From: Triglochin maritima
Lineage: Eukaryota; Streptophyta; Magnoliopsida; Alismatales; Juncaginaceae
DNA length: 64,000 bases
NCBI GenBank assembly: GCA_963682175.1
Contig: OY821775.1
Coordinates: forward strand, 4,216,001 to 4,280,000
Direction: 5' to 3'
The notes beneath the pieces are model-generated. The model was not told the DNA's origin. It saw only the letters and a program-made list of their open reading frames with translations, and did not search any database. Below, piece by piece: positions 12,602 to 23,349 of the stretch (position 1 is its first letter; every line of letters starts with the position of its first letter). A program made the translations under genes and the position numbers.

Positions 12602-13834
12602 AACCGTATATATATGCTTATGATTAATTTGGTAAACGTACACACCCTTAGTTTAGGGGTATACAAATACAGAAGTCAAGAAGCTTCGTGATCTCACCTT
12701 ATATATATGGCAATTCTTTAGAATTATAGGAATTGTTTTTTACTAGAAATTTACGAATAATTTTTATTCAAAATGTTATTGGAGGGAAGCATATCTTCCT
12801 CGAGGTATTACAATATCTATTTGTAAGATGTACAATATATTGATATTGACTAAGAGTGAAAATATTATACAACTACCTCATGGCTTGAAGTCCTGTCTTT
12901 TTTCTAGAAGTGAGTTAAATTTCCGTAAATCAAGTGCATGCATGCTTATGTGATTTGATTTTGTAAGTTTCATACAATAATTTAATTTTGTAAGCTCACG
13001 TCCCTTCATGTAATGCAATGAGATAAATATAGTTATGAAATTATTAGTCTTTGAGTATATTTTTTCCAAGTCAAGGAATGTTCCTTTAGGAACTTAAGTG
13101 CTACAACTGTCGCACAACTTGAGGTTACCAAACAATCCACTAGCAAAATATGATTCGTCTTAACCAACTAAAACATATCATGGTGTTCACATATGAGTTC
13201 CAAATGGCAAGAACGGATTGATGTGTCAATTTTCTCTGAAGCCGAAAGCACAACCGTTACATAAGTCATTGTCTTCCAATTGAGTGCGACTATTGTGTTG
13301 TCATGCATGGTCGACCATTAATAGTGACTTAATTAATGAGGTATTCACGTTAGATACCATACGGTCCATACCATATAGTTCAACTAATTGTTTCCAACGT
13401 AACAATGTGAATTTTGGTCATCAATATCTTGGCTCTATTATGCTAAAATCAAGAGAAGAAGCTCTTTTTTCTCATCCAGATGATGGATTTTATAGTTATT
13501 ACATGTAGTTGGTAGTTGTTGGAATTCGGATTGAAGTAGTAATTTTCAGTGCGAACCATTTATTTTTTATTCGTTAGTGAAGTGGAAATTGTTTGTCGTA
13601 AGAAGGAATGGAGCAGATAAAGATCCATATTTCTAAGAATCACTGTTGGAATTCGCTTGTGTTTTAAAAGGTTCCACAGAGCCATGATACACAAATCATC
13701 AGAAATAAAATCAAAATCCTAAAGTGGATGTCAAAGAAGGTTCTGTATGTTACCTATGATGTCAATATGTTGATGACAAGTAGAGGCGTTAGTGTGTCAA
13801 AGTATGATACATTTTTTCAATTTCAGATATATAT
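12602..13834. other. Intergenic region, no gene seen
   Basis: TBL 3' flank followed by AT-rich sequence without recognisable coding or repeat structure, up to the CACTA-type terminus. Confidence 0.4.
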
Positions 13835-13857
13835 TATCACTGGTGCAGAAAATAATA

Positions 13858-14190
13858 TATACGTCGGATATACAGGATATATACGTCAGATATAAGACTC
13901 CACTGAACCGACGTCTATATATACGTCGGACACATAAAACCCGACGTCTATTCGCTAAGTATAGACGTCGGCTATTAGGGATGACCGACGTCTATACTTA
14001 CATATAAACGTCGGTTGTGACTGGGAGTCGACGTCTATTTATTAGGTATAGACGTTGGTTGTGGCTGGGAGCCAACATCTATTCCTTTTTCTCTAGGTAC
14101 AGACGTTGGTTGTGACTGGGAGCTGACGTCTATTCCTTTTTCTCTAGGTATAGACGTCAGCTACTTGGTACAACCGACGTCTATTCTCTT
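13858..14190. repeat. Left CACTA subterminal repeat array
   Basis: More than ten copies of the words ATAGACGTCGGYT and its complement (R)CCGACGTCTAT, in alternating orientation. Some are decayed (GACGTTGG, CAACATCT). The unit TAGACGTTGGTTGTGACTGGGAG also recurs as a longer direct repeat. CACTA elements carry such arrays as binding sites for the element's own DNA-binding protein. Confidence 0.75.
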
Positions 14191-14422
14191 ACCAGATTTA
14201 AAAAAATGAAATGTATCATTCATAGATTCCTGCATAGCAAACACATTCAACCTGCACAAGAAAAACATTCGTCCTGCACCAAATTCATTCACAAACACAA
14301 ACAAATACAGACATTCATCCACAAATACATACAAGCATACACACACAAACACAATGTTTCAACACACTTGACATTCATACACAAAAACTTGACATTCATT
14401 CCAAAACTGTTTGATTATATTA

Positions 14423-14486
14423 CTGAACTGCTAAACATCGCCCCAAAATTACTTAAATCGCCCCTTGAAATTACCAAATTGCCCTT
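14423..14486 (+). repeat. MULE left terminal inverted repeat
   Basis: 64 bp pairing with 20777-20840 in reverse, differing at five positions, three of them in the first eight bases. The core contains two ATCGCCCC words about 20 bp apart. It directly follows the TTATATTA duplication. Confidence 0.88.
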
Positions 14487-14502
14487 CCTCCTATTTTTGC
14501 TT

Positions 14503-14509
14503 ATATATC
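14503..14509 (+). promoter_or_regulatory. TATA box of the PMD gene
   Basis: TATATAT lies 17 bp inside the end of the left terminal repeat and 61 bp before the ATG at 14570. Confidence 0.55.
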
Positions 14510-14569
14510 TCACAATTTCACTCTTTTTTCAAAACTTTCTCTTCCTATACCTACTACACAAGATTACGA

Positions 14570-17219
14570 ATGTCTCGGAGGCCAGGGAAGCAGCCAGCAG
14601 TTCCCCCGGTGTACCCGTATGAGGTAACATTACGTTATTTATTTGTTTTAAAAAAAAAAAAAAAAAAAAAGTCGTCGGCGTCCGAGGGAGACGCCCCCCG
14701 CATGGGGCGGGCGTCCGAGGAAGCCGCTCCCCCTATGGGGGGAGCGGCTTCCGAGGACGCCCGACCCATGCGGGGGGCGTCTCCCTCGGACGCCGACCCG
14801 AAGCGGGAGACGTCTGCGGAAGACGTCTCCCCGATGGGGGAGACGTCTTCCGCAGACGTCTCCCCGTAGGAGGAGGCGTCTCCGACAGACGCCTCCACCT
14901 TGCGGGAGGCGTCTCTCGCAGACGCCTCCGCCTTTTTTGTTTTTTTAATTAATAAATATCATAATTACTTTAATAAATAGTGATAAATCAAAAAAATTAA
15001 TTTAACAAATTCTTTTTAAGTTTAACATTTGTGATATTTAGTTTTAACAAATTTTGATTTAGTTTAACAATTTTGATAATTTAGTTTAACAAATTTTGAT
15101 TTAGTTTAACAATTTTGATAAATATGATAATTTAGTTTAACAAATTTAACAAATTTGTATTTAAAATTTCAATAAATAGTCATCGGGTCACAGTGGAGGG
15201 AGAGGCAAGTCGATACCATTACACGCCTTCCGTTCTTTAGAGGATGATTCAGCACCGCGTCATCCACGTAGACGGGGGATATCTGCTTCGGTCAGGAGGG
15301 AGAGGGAGGCATTACGTCGTCGTGAGGAGGAGGATGATTCCTTCGATGATGAGCATGTGGATAGTTTCGACGACGAGAGCGACGATGATGGCCCGTATGA
15401 TGTGCGGCCGGAGGTGGAGAGGCAGGGGGATTATAGCGGAGGACGTGGTCGAGCGGGTACTTCTACTTCCGCCAGATGGATGGTGCGGAAGGGTAGGGGT
15501 GGGAGGTTTACGGCCGGGGATTCGAGCTCGTGCACTGTTGATCCCCGCGCTCAGAAGAAGAAGAGGGTCCAGGACGATTCTTGGATCGTGAGCAGTATGA
15601 CGCCTGGTGGTCCTTTAGATGGGAGCGTCATTCCTAGTTTCTGGGGTCACATTGCTAGACGGATCTGGGACGGAGAGGATCGGAAGGTTCTGAAGTGCCA
15701 GAATCGGCACAGAGCCTGTACAGCACTACAGGGTTGGCGGTCTACACTGAGTGCTGATATCAGAGAGGAGATTAGTGCCACGCATTTGGGGCACTTACCG
15801 TACAGCATGTTCCCTTATCTCGACATGCCTTTGATTTCGGCGTTTGTGGAGCGGTGGCAGCCTGACACCAACACTTTCCACATGCCTTTCGGAGAGATGA
15901 CGATCATGCTTCACGATGTTTTCCAGATCCTGCGACTTCCTGTGGATGGTCGTCTGGTTAGTGCTCAGGGGTCGACGTCTGAGCTGAGGTGTTATGTGGC
16001 AGAGTTGCTTGGTGTCACACCTGATGGTCTGGCGAGAGATACAGCTTTATGGAGTGGTGGTGGTGTCGGCATCGACTCCCTTGAGGACCTATGCAGACGG
16101 GCACGACCTCCGCGGGCCGATGATACACAGTTGACGGCGTACCTATTCTTGATGCTCGGAGCCGTCTTGTTTGTCGACAAGAGTGGTTGTCGGATCAGAC
16201 CACGCGATCTACTGGAGGCTAGGGACCCGGAGACCGTTCGTGAGTACTCGTGGGGGTCAGCGACGTTGGCATACCTGTACCGGCAGCTTGGGATAGCTAG
16301 CCGTGCGGATTGTTCTGGGATTGCAGGTTGTCTTACGCTGCTGCAGGCGTGGATATACGAGTACTTTCCTGCATTCCGCCCGCATCGTGAGCGGAAGATT
16401 ATCGACGAGGGTCATCCACGTTCGGGTATGTGGGTTGTCCGGAGCGAGGACAAGAGCGATGGACGATTGCGTTCCATCCGCGCACGGCTAGATCAGATGA
16501 CTGCATCAGAGGTATCAAACTTTACACCATTTATTTAATTTTAAGATGTATTATTATTAATGTGTTAAACTTTAGGTGGAGTGGTTACCCTATGGTCCTG
16601 ACCCAGCAGCGGATGTCCCGAGGACTTTATTGATGGGTCTTATTCGTTATCGGGATATCATAGAGCCTTATATGCCCGATCGGGTCTTGCGTCAGTTAGG
16701 ATATGTTCAGGTGATCCCGGTTGACATTCCGACACCAGAGCATGCGGTGCGGTCTGCGACAGCAGCGACGTACGACGTCAGGTTCCCCGCTTCTACAGCG
16801 GAATCGACTTGGCGGACATTTCCGAGATCATGCCGATTGTTCCTTGGCGACTTCAGACGTAGTCGCGACCCCTCCGAGTGTGATGCACGTTATCTTGATT
16901 GGTTCGGTAGTTACTCACATCCTATCATCGTCCGTGGTGCCTCCCGGAGAGCAGATCGACCACCAGATAGGACGTGTGGCGATCTGGTAATTTTTTCATT
17001 TTATCTAAATTTATTTGTACCGTATAATTTGTTAATGTACGCTAATGTTAATGTTATGTGCAGTGGATGGGTAAGATGATACGGGCTGTAGAGCCAATCT
17101 TGCAGATGAGGGATGAGCTGCCAGACGATGCCAGAGCTGCATGCGGAGATGTGGATCAGATCATACAGTCATGGCATACTCAGTTAGGCATCTCCGACCA
17201 TGATTCGGATGATGAGTAG
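14570..17219 (+). CDS. Plant mobile domain (PMD, MAIN-like) protein carried by the MULE, four exons
   Basis: Exons 14570-14623, 15180-16511, 16576-16986 and 17064-17219 all join in phase 0 with GT-AG borders, giving 650 residues ending at TAG 17217-17219. The N-terminus is short and basic (MSRRPGKQPAVPP). A long disordered Arg- and Asp/Glu-rich segment follows. The PMD fold (aminotransferase-like plant mobile domain, the family of MAIN/MAIL1) starts near residue 165 with VIPSFWGHIARRIW, and includes FVERWQPDTNTFHMPFGEMTI, VFQILRLPVDGR, and the region around YLFLMLGAVLFVDKSG; it runs to about 590. The tail is acidic (HDSDDE). PMD proteins occur both as host nuclear factors and as transposon passengers; their biochemical role is unresolved. 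Here the gene faces the transposase gene and starts 83 bp inside the terminal repeat. Intron 1 holds large GC-rich palindromes. No break is visible. Confidence 0.85.
14674..14931. repeat. GC-rich palindrome array in PMD intron 1
   Basis: Three consecutive hairpin-forming blocks. 14674-14797 is an inverted repeat with about 60-bp arms, roughly three mismatches and a tiny loop. 14805-14864 has perfect 28-bp arms. 14870-14931 holds two short hairpins of the form GGAGGCGTCT-N5-AGACGCCTCC. The block is far more GC-rich than its surroundings and is preceded by a long A-run (14650-14670). The motif GGCGTCT...AGACGCC recurs in intron 1 of the transposase gene. Confidence 0.9.
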
Positions 17220-17541
17220 GTTGATCTGTTGTACCGTACTCTTAGTATTTGCATTTATATTTGTTTATCTGTTGTACGCTTAGTATTTGTGTTTGCTTAT
17301 CTGTTGTACGCTTATTATTTATTATTTGTGTTTGTGTTTGCTAACATGTCGTACGCTTATTGTTTGTATTTGTGTTTTGCTTATCTGTTGTACCCTTATT
17401 ATTTGTATTTGTGTTTGATAACCTTTCGTACTATTATATATAATGCAAATAAAGCAAACATATCAAAACATATTACATAATAAAGCAACACTATATAATG
17501 TACAAACATATCAAAACATATTACATAATTATACAAACATA

Positions 17542-20500
17542 TCAAAACATATTACATAATTGTTGCCAATATGCTATCCTATGTTGGTACTCCAGCTCCC
17601 ATCCAATAACACTCTCATCTCGTATTTGATACCACAGAGTCGCTATAGGAGGTACGGGGAATCCCTCATTCAATTCCAAACGAATGTAATGAGCGTAACT
17701 CCCTAAATGAGCAATAATCAACTCTCTGCACGGTCTCGTCACGGTAGGCGGACTCTCCCAAGGTAGAACTGTAAGACATGGGTATAACGAACCATCATTT
17801 CCGAGAGAGAAGAACATAACTGCACACTTGTAAAAATTTGCAATGGGAAACAAGTCCGTCCACGTCTCCATATAGTGATTCTCGCCACAAGGTCCCCCGC
17901 CCCAATTAATCCGGTGACGAGCCTCCGCCACACCGTCGTAGTATACGTGCTCATAAAAAGATGGGTTCGCAGCTATCTCATTTGAAATCGAACGACGGGC
18001 GAGTTGCCAATTGTCTTCACCACCGTGGAAAACATCGGCGACACATCGAAATCCACAGTTTCCATCAGCACGTACATCATTCCACTGGTGTAGGAATGAC
18101 ATAATGATTCCTGGAATTCTATCTCCATATGGGAAGTCGTCTACGTCAGCCCGCCCAGTCACTACAATATGAACAAAAAATACAGTTAGATATAATAACA
18201 AAAGATACATATTTACTGAAATAAATAACAAAATAATAATAATAATAAATGTAAGGATGGTATACCTGATCCTCCTCTCACTGACGAAGAACCAGAAGAT
18301 CGACCACGACCTTTGCTTCCACTACCGGAAGAACGACCACGACCTCTACTCCCACTACCTGAAGATCGACCACTACCTCGCTCTGCATACTCAAACGCAC
18401 TAGGGTCCCGTCGTGTCGACTTTCCCCTTGGTCGACCTCGTAGCTTTGTTTTTACTGCAGGCTCTTTCAAATTCGAATGTTCGGGGTGTAGCTGCTCGAA
18501 TAAAACCCGAGAGGCAGATCGAATTACGGTAGGGTCACTTCCTGCAATCTCATCAACCAGACTGCGAAAATGTTCGGCGTCTTGAGCTGCCTGAGACACA
18601 AACTCTGCGTTCCCGGCTCCTTCCCCAATGACAAGTGTCCTCCAGAACGAATGAATCTGCTCTAAGTAAATTCCGTTTTCTGATTCAAGACATCCACGGA
18701 TGGTACATGCGCAAGGTATCCCATGAGAAGTCAGAAAAGCGCACTCGCAACGATATTCAACTTCATCATCTAACTGTTGCATTCTCTTCACCTCCTGACT
18801 CAGCAACTGCAAACAGTGATGCGAAACTCTACCATTTATGTGACGATATAGAGAATGTCCGAAATTAGTCAAATTTCGCCGTCTCGAGTCTTCAAGAAAG
18901 TTTCGAATATTCGTCAGCTGCATTTCAGTAGCCGCGTTGACGCGCTCGAAAAGAGTGTCCAGAGCTGCAGTCGATGTAGAAATCCACTCTTTTAGAGCCG
19001 AATGAGCACTTTCGACCCTACAATTCGTGGTGTTCCCAAAATGAAAGACTTTGTTCGTCCAATTCAGCACAAACTTTTCTTTATGCACCAACCACGTGGT
19101 GTCCAGATACTCCGTGATAGCCGGCCACGATCTATACAAATCTTTCAGAGCATACACAGCTCTATCATACTCGGCTTCTGAAGTAGAAAGCATGATCTTC
19201 CTCCATCTTCCACGCCTCAAAGTCTCTGCCATCTCCTTATTCTTGCCGAATACGTGGTACGCGTAATTCAATACGTCTTTGTTGATGTGCCATGTGCAGA
19301 GTAAATGAGCAGAGTCTGGAAAAACCTCTCTCACTGGTCGCATAAGGCCTAACTCCCGGTCTGTTATTATTGCAGTCGGGCTGACAATCCCCAATAACAG
19401 ATCTCTCAACTTCTCCATCACCCACAAATAACTGGAGTAAGATTCATCCATCAAAATCGCATATCCAATAAGGAAATTCATGTTTGCTGGTGTGACCCCA
19501 ATCATTTCGAACAAAGGCATCTTATACTTGTTCGTCTTGTAAGTCGAATCCATGCAGATAACGAAAGGATATGTCCGCAACAACTGGACTGACGTCGGAT
19601 GTGCCAAAAAAGCGTGAGTGACGACATCAGTTTCTGGATCCGCCATAATCCAATGTAAGTACTCACACTGCACTGCTTGGTAGAGAAACTGCTGGACGGG
19701 ATTCCGATCTTCAGATTTTGTCCTCCTCATGTAATCTCTGAAATTATAAATATGCCTTTGATTTGGATTGTCCTCCGGGAATTTTTCTTTTACTGCCTTC
19801 AAGATGTTCCGTGGTTTTGCTTGCGCCTCTGTCATATCACGAACAATCTTCTTCGCCCCAGAACTTAGACCACTAATTTGACGATGACCCTCTGGATAAA
19901 CTGCCAGTCTGTGGTTGTGATGTCCGTGAGCACTATTAAAAACCAAAACCCATCCATCACGATCTCGTCGCTCCACCACTTTTATTAAGAAACGGCAACC
20001 GCAACCCTTTCTTTTAGTGTTTCTTCGAAGTGCAGTATCCATATCCCGAGACTCCATTTGATTTCGCCGGTCGCATCTCAAATAACAATCCATCCGACTA
20101 TCTGATCTTGTTTTGTACGATGACACGACCAAAAAAAACCCAGCTCCGATAGCTACTTGTTTGGCCCATTTACATGCTTCATCGATTGTTGCAAAGATTT
20201 GTGTAGTTTGAAATAACTCACTGTAATCCACTCCATCACCACCGAAATCTGGAACCTACAAAAATAAAATCAAAATTAAAAAAAATAAAAAAATAAATTC
20301 GAAATTAAAAAATTTCAAAAATAATGTCGAAATTAAAAAAACAAAATCAAAATCAAAAAAAAAAAAAAAAATAGGCGTCTGTGTTACACGCCTGCCCCAT
20401 GGATGGGGCGTCTGTGTTAAACGCCTTCCCCAACGGTAAGGCGTCTGCGTAGGACGCCTGACCGAAGGGAAGGGCGTCTACTACAGACGCCTTACCCATG

Positions 20501-20684
20501 GGGAGGACGTCTACATAAGACGCCTATCCCATGGGGGAGGCGTCTGCGTTAGACGCCTAGTCCATGGGGAGGGCGTCCTACGCAGACGCCCTCACCATGG
20601 GGGAGGCGTCTAATGCAGACGCTCGGCCCAAAATTTGCCCCGCGCCAGGCTTACCTCACCCGATGCATCACCCTCGTCAGACAT
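17542..20684 (-). CDS. MULE transposase fused to an OTU cysteine-protease domain, three exons
   Basis: Read on the minus strand, exons are 20684-20655, 20255-18266 and 18161-17542 (30+1990+620 nt), giving 879 residues with matching phases and GT-AG sites. Domains in order: a FAR1/WRKY-GCM1-like zinc region (about 25-130, with CGCRF and HGHHNHR); a MULE transposase core with D246 (MDSTYKTNKY), D309 (ITDRE), the CTWH motif and E425 (CRVESAH); a SWIM-type zinc motif (C513, C515, C525, C527 in HGIPCAC); an AT-hook-like RGRPRGK; and a Gly/Ser/Arg linker. A C-terminal OTU domain carries D706 and C709 (ADGNCGFRC) and H831 (SYAHYIRL). Catalytic residues of both enzymes are present. The transposase should act in the nucleus on the terminal repeats; the OTU part could deubiquitinate the complex or a host factor, which is inference. 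Frame is intact. Confidence 0.88.
20366..20640. repeat. GC-rich hairpin repeat array in transposase intron 1
   Basis: About eight units of 28-36 bp, each a small inverted repeat of the type GGCGTCTGCGTTAGACGCC followed by a CCATGGGG-like spacer. It sits in the intron between the first exon (20655-20684) and second exon (20255 downward), next to an A-rich run. Its core matches the palindromes in the PMD gene's first intron. Confidence 0.88.
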
Positions 20685-20734
20685 TTTCGTGGTGTTTTTA
20701 CTGATAAATTATGAATATACAAGACCATATGCCT

Positions 20735-20742
20735 TATTTATA
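20735..20742 (-). promoter_or_regulatory. TATA box of the transposase-OTU gene
   Basis: TATAAATA on the minus strand, about 50 bp upstream of the ATG at 20684-20682 and just inside the right terminal repeat. Confidence 0.6.
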
Positions 20743-20776
20743 GACACGGGACGATATGGGTATTAAATATATTGTT

Positions 20777-20840
20777 AAGGGCAATTTGGTAATTTCAAGG
20801 GGCGATTTAAGTAGTTTTGGGGCGACGTTTAGTAGTTCCC
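20777..20840 (-). repeat. MULE right terminal inverted repeat
   Basis: Reverse-complement partner of 14423-14486. It begins GGGAACTACTAAAC when read inward on the minus strand. TTATATTA follows immediately at 20841-20848. Confidence 0.88.
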
Positions 20841-22259
20841 TTATATTAAGGCATAACATTGTATGCTTTCTAATAAATGATGAGTGAAAGAGATTACGTA
20901 CCCTGCGCCAGCAATCTACGACAGAAATCGTAAAATAAAAAATTAATATGATGAATGAAAAGTCTTATATGATGAATGACTTAGCAAATATTGTCTAATC
21001 TTTTGCTTTAGGTTATTAAGTGTCAAGTTGCCTAAGGGGGTCGATGAGTTATTATCATAATACCAGCATATTTACAAACCATATGTAAATAAATATTGAA
21101 AATTCAAGAAAGCAAGGCAATAAAGATTTAAAATATTAAAAACAAGTACTTGGATTGACGGAAAAACATGTTAAACACAAAATATCATGTTATTAATAAA
21201 AATTGAGATTGAAATTTTATTGAATTTTTGACAGAATCTCCCCTAAATTTTTGATAGGTAATTTTTTTCAAATCCTGGGATTAAAAAGAAAAATGTATAA
21301 TATTCTTCTCCACTACATCATATTCACATTACAAATTTTTAGTTTTATCGTGTAGTTTATTTACAAATAAAAATGTATATATGAGATCCATGAAGAACGT
21401 TAGTTTATTTACATTCTAATTTACTCAATAATGCATCCCAAATAACGAGCATATCATAATAACCTTTGAATACTATCACTTATCAAAATGGACAACTCAT
21501 CCGTTGACTTAGGCTTTGTTAAATAATTCTAAACATAATGATAAGTTGCATGTTAAATATTGGCAATAAATATCCAAACTAAGATCAACATGATTGTGTG
21601 TCACATCTAATTCATTAAGCCAATATAATAAATAATCCACATCTACACTCAAATAATTATATATATATTTAAGTGATATGAACGTACTAATCAAGTGACC
21701 ACTGGTTCAACTTTCACTTTGCCATTTTATCATACATGTGGTGGGTGTCTTTATAAATCCCAATTTGTTTCAACTTGGAGTCTTGTCAAAGAACTAATCA
21801 CCTCCAACGTTAAACCAACGCCTCAAATATTAATTGGAGATTCTTACACTTCAATTAACCACTTTCACTTAAACACACTTCGTTCTCATCAACCAAATAA
21901 ATCCAAATCCGAACATCACAATTTAAACTCCAAATCCAAACACCACAATCTAAACATATTAAGGGTGGTCAATCACAAACCACAGGAGGAGGAGAAAGCT
22001 GCGGTGGAGGAGGAGGTCGGAGGGCGCAGCTACGGCGATGTGGCGACGATAATTGCGGAGGTGGAGGGTACGGTGACGGTGGTCGCGGAGGCTGCCTTGG
22101 TTGGGGAAGCAGAGGAAGACGGTCGGGGTCGCGGAGGCTGCGCTGGTCGGAGATTTGTTGGAGTTGTCGAAGTGGAGGAAGACGGCTAGGGTTTGCTCGG
22201 GATTTTGTCTGAAGTAAATGAAAAAAACGTAGTTGTTCAATTTCTTTAAGACATATATA

Positions 22260-22455
22260 CATCGGTTGTTGCGTATAGCCAAAGTCTATACCTCGACGTC
22301 TATAGACCTATAGAATAACCGTCGGGGTATAGACGTCGGCTTCCATGGGCATTCAAACAACCGACGTCTATGACTCTATAGACGTCGGTTGTTGTACAAG
22401 CCGACGTCTATTCCCATAGACGTCAGCTATTAAAACATTCAACGTCTATTAGGCA
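22260..22455. repeat. Right CACTA subterminal repeat array
   Basis: The same ACGTC-centred words as at the left end (ATAGACGTCGG, CCGACGTCTAT, CAACGTCTATT) occur here in both orientations, within 30 to 225 bp of the right terminus. Confidence 0.75.
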
Positions 22456-22485
22456 ACGAGTATGAGCTATTCTGCACTAGTGTAT

Positions 22486-23349
22486 ATATGTAGCCAAAAA
22501 AATTCAATGTTATTCTTTAATTGTATGGGATTTGTAGGACTACAAATTTTCAGTCAAATAGTTCAGGGAAGAAACTTTTGACGCCACTGATGAAGGATGG
22601 TTGGTGACTTTATGAACACGTCTCAACAAGAAAAGGAGGACAGAGAGAACTGGTGATGTGCATTTCAATCAGAAGGCTCCTGATTTATGAAAAAGAAATT
22701 AGAGGAGACAACTGCTAGTATGTATTAAAGACTAAACAGAGGTGGACCTGCAAAACAAACTTATATATGATGGCTTGTTTGTTTTTTGGCCATAGCTTTG
22801 CACGCAATTGGCAAGGATGAGTCTTATTTTTGTTCTCCTGAATGCATTCTAGGTTTGTACGTGAAAATTAATCGCTTAGGTGTTCTGATTCGTGAGTGAA
22901 TTGAACAGCTACAATCGTGAGAATTAAGTATTACACCAAAGGATGAGATTCATCTTTAAAATCCTATAACGCCTGGTTGACTAATCAACTGACTTGACTC
23001 TAACGAGCACACCAAGTGTTTAAGATGGTAGGTTGTAACACCTAATTTGTTTGTGGGCTATATTGACATGAATATACAAGTACTAACACCTAACCAATTT
23101 AACTTTTTGCAGTAAAATCAGGAAGGATGTTGTAGAATAGTAAGCTCGTGGGTGACGTACCACCGGGTTCATGTGGACTGTCAAGAACATGTTGCTATAA
23201 GTATTCATTATTCAACGACCTACGTGCCAAAAAAATAAATTTAAGGACCTGTGAGAAGTTGAATTTTATAGTAATGGGCTTCAACTTGTTTACCCTCAGC
23301 CCAGTGTTTTGCGTCCTGTCGAACACCTTCGTTCGATTATAAATAAGAT
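22486..23349. other. Intergenic region, no gene seen
   Basis: AT-rich sequence between the CACTA-ended element and a foldback element. No coding frame with a recognisable domain. Confidence 0.4.

Larger units (their letters stand above)
14423..20840. mobile_element. Mutator-like element (MULE) with OTU-fused transposase and PMD gene
   Basis: 6418 bp bounded by 64-bp terminal inverted repeats (14423-14486 and 20777-20840; 59 of 64 identical) and an 8-bp duplication, TTATATTA, at 14415-14422 and 20841-20848. MULEs normally make 8-11 bp duplications. It carries two convergent, apparently intact genes: a PMD-protein gene (14570-17219 +) and a transposase-OTU gene (17542-20684 -). Each has a TATA box and start just inside a terminal repeat, so the ends probably act as promoters. 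All exons are open and splice sites canonical, so the copy may be young and autonomous. It lies within the CACTA-ended element. Confidence 0.88.
13838..22482. mobile_element. CACTA-ended element carrying a nested MULE
   Basis: The termini are CACTGGTGCAGAA at 13838-13850 and its inverted partner TTCTGCACTAGTG at 22470-22482 (12 of 13 identical). A 3-bp duplication TAT lies at 13835-13837 and 22483-22485. A CACT(A/G) start with a 3-bp duplication is the En/Spm (CACTA) signature. Inside both ends are subterminal arrays of short ACGTC-centred repeats in both orientations, as expected for CACTA subterminal binding sites. No CACTA TNPD-type transposase is visible. Without the MULE the element would be about 2.2 kb, so it was probably non-autonomous. 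The right arm (20849-22250) is AT-rich with one Gly/Glu-rich open stretch of unknown meaning. Confidence 0.8.

Noticed and set aside
14465..14898. Overlapping open frames on both strands with repeated Ala/Ser/Asp/Met motifs
   Set aside because: They are by-products of the GC-rich palindromes in PMD intron 1. Both strands are open because the DNA is self-complementary, and the flanking exon joins cleanly without them.
18162..18231. Hydrophobic N-terminus of the OTU frame as a signal peptide or membrane anchor
   Set aside because: It is intron sequence. A good acceptor ends at 18162 and the phase joins exactly to the transposase exon.
21695..22189. Glu/Gly/Val-rich open frame inside the CACTA right arm
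   Set aside because: Low-complexity GGA-rich DNA open on both strands. No recognisable domain, so not called as a gene.
13835..22485. Assigning the outer ends to the MULE itself
   Set aside because: The 64-bp inner inverted repeats have their own 8-bp duplication, which places the MULE borders at 14423 and 20840. The outer ends have a CACTA start and only a 3-bp duplication.
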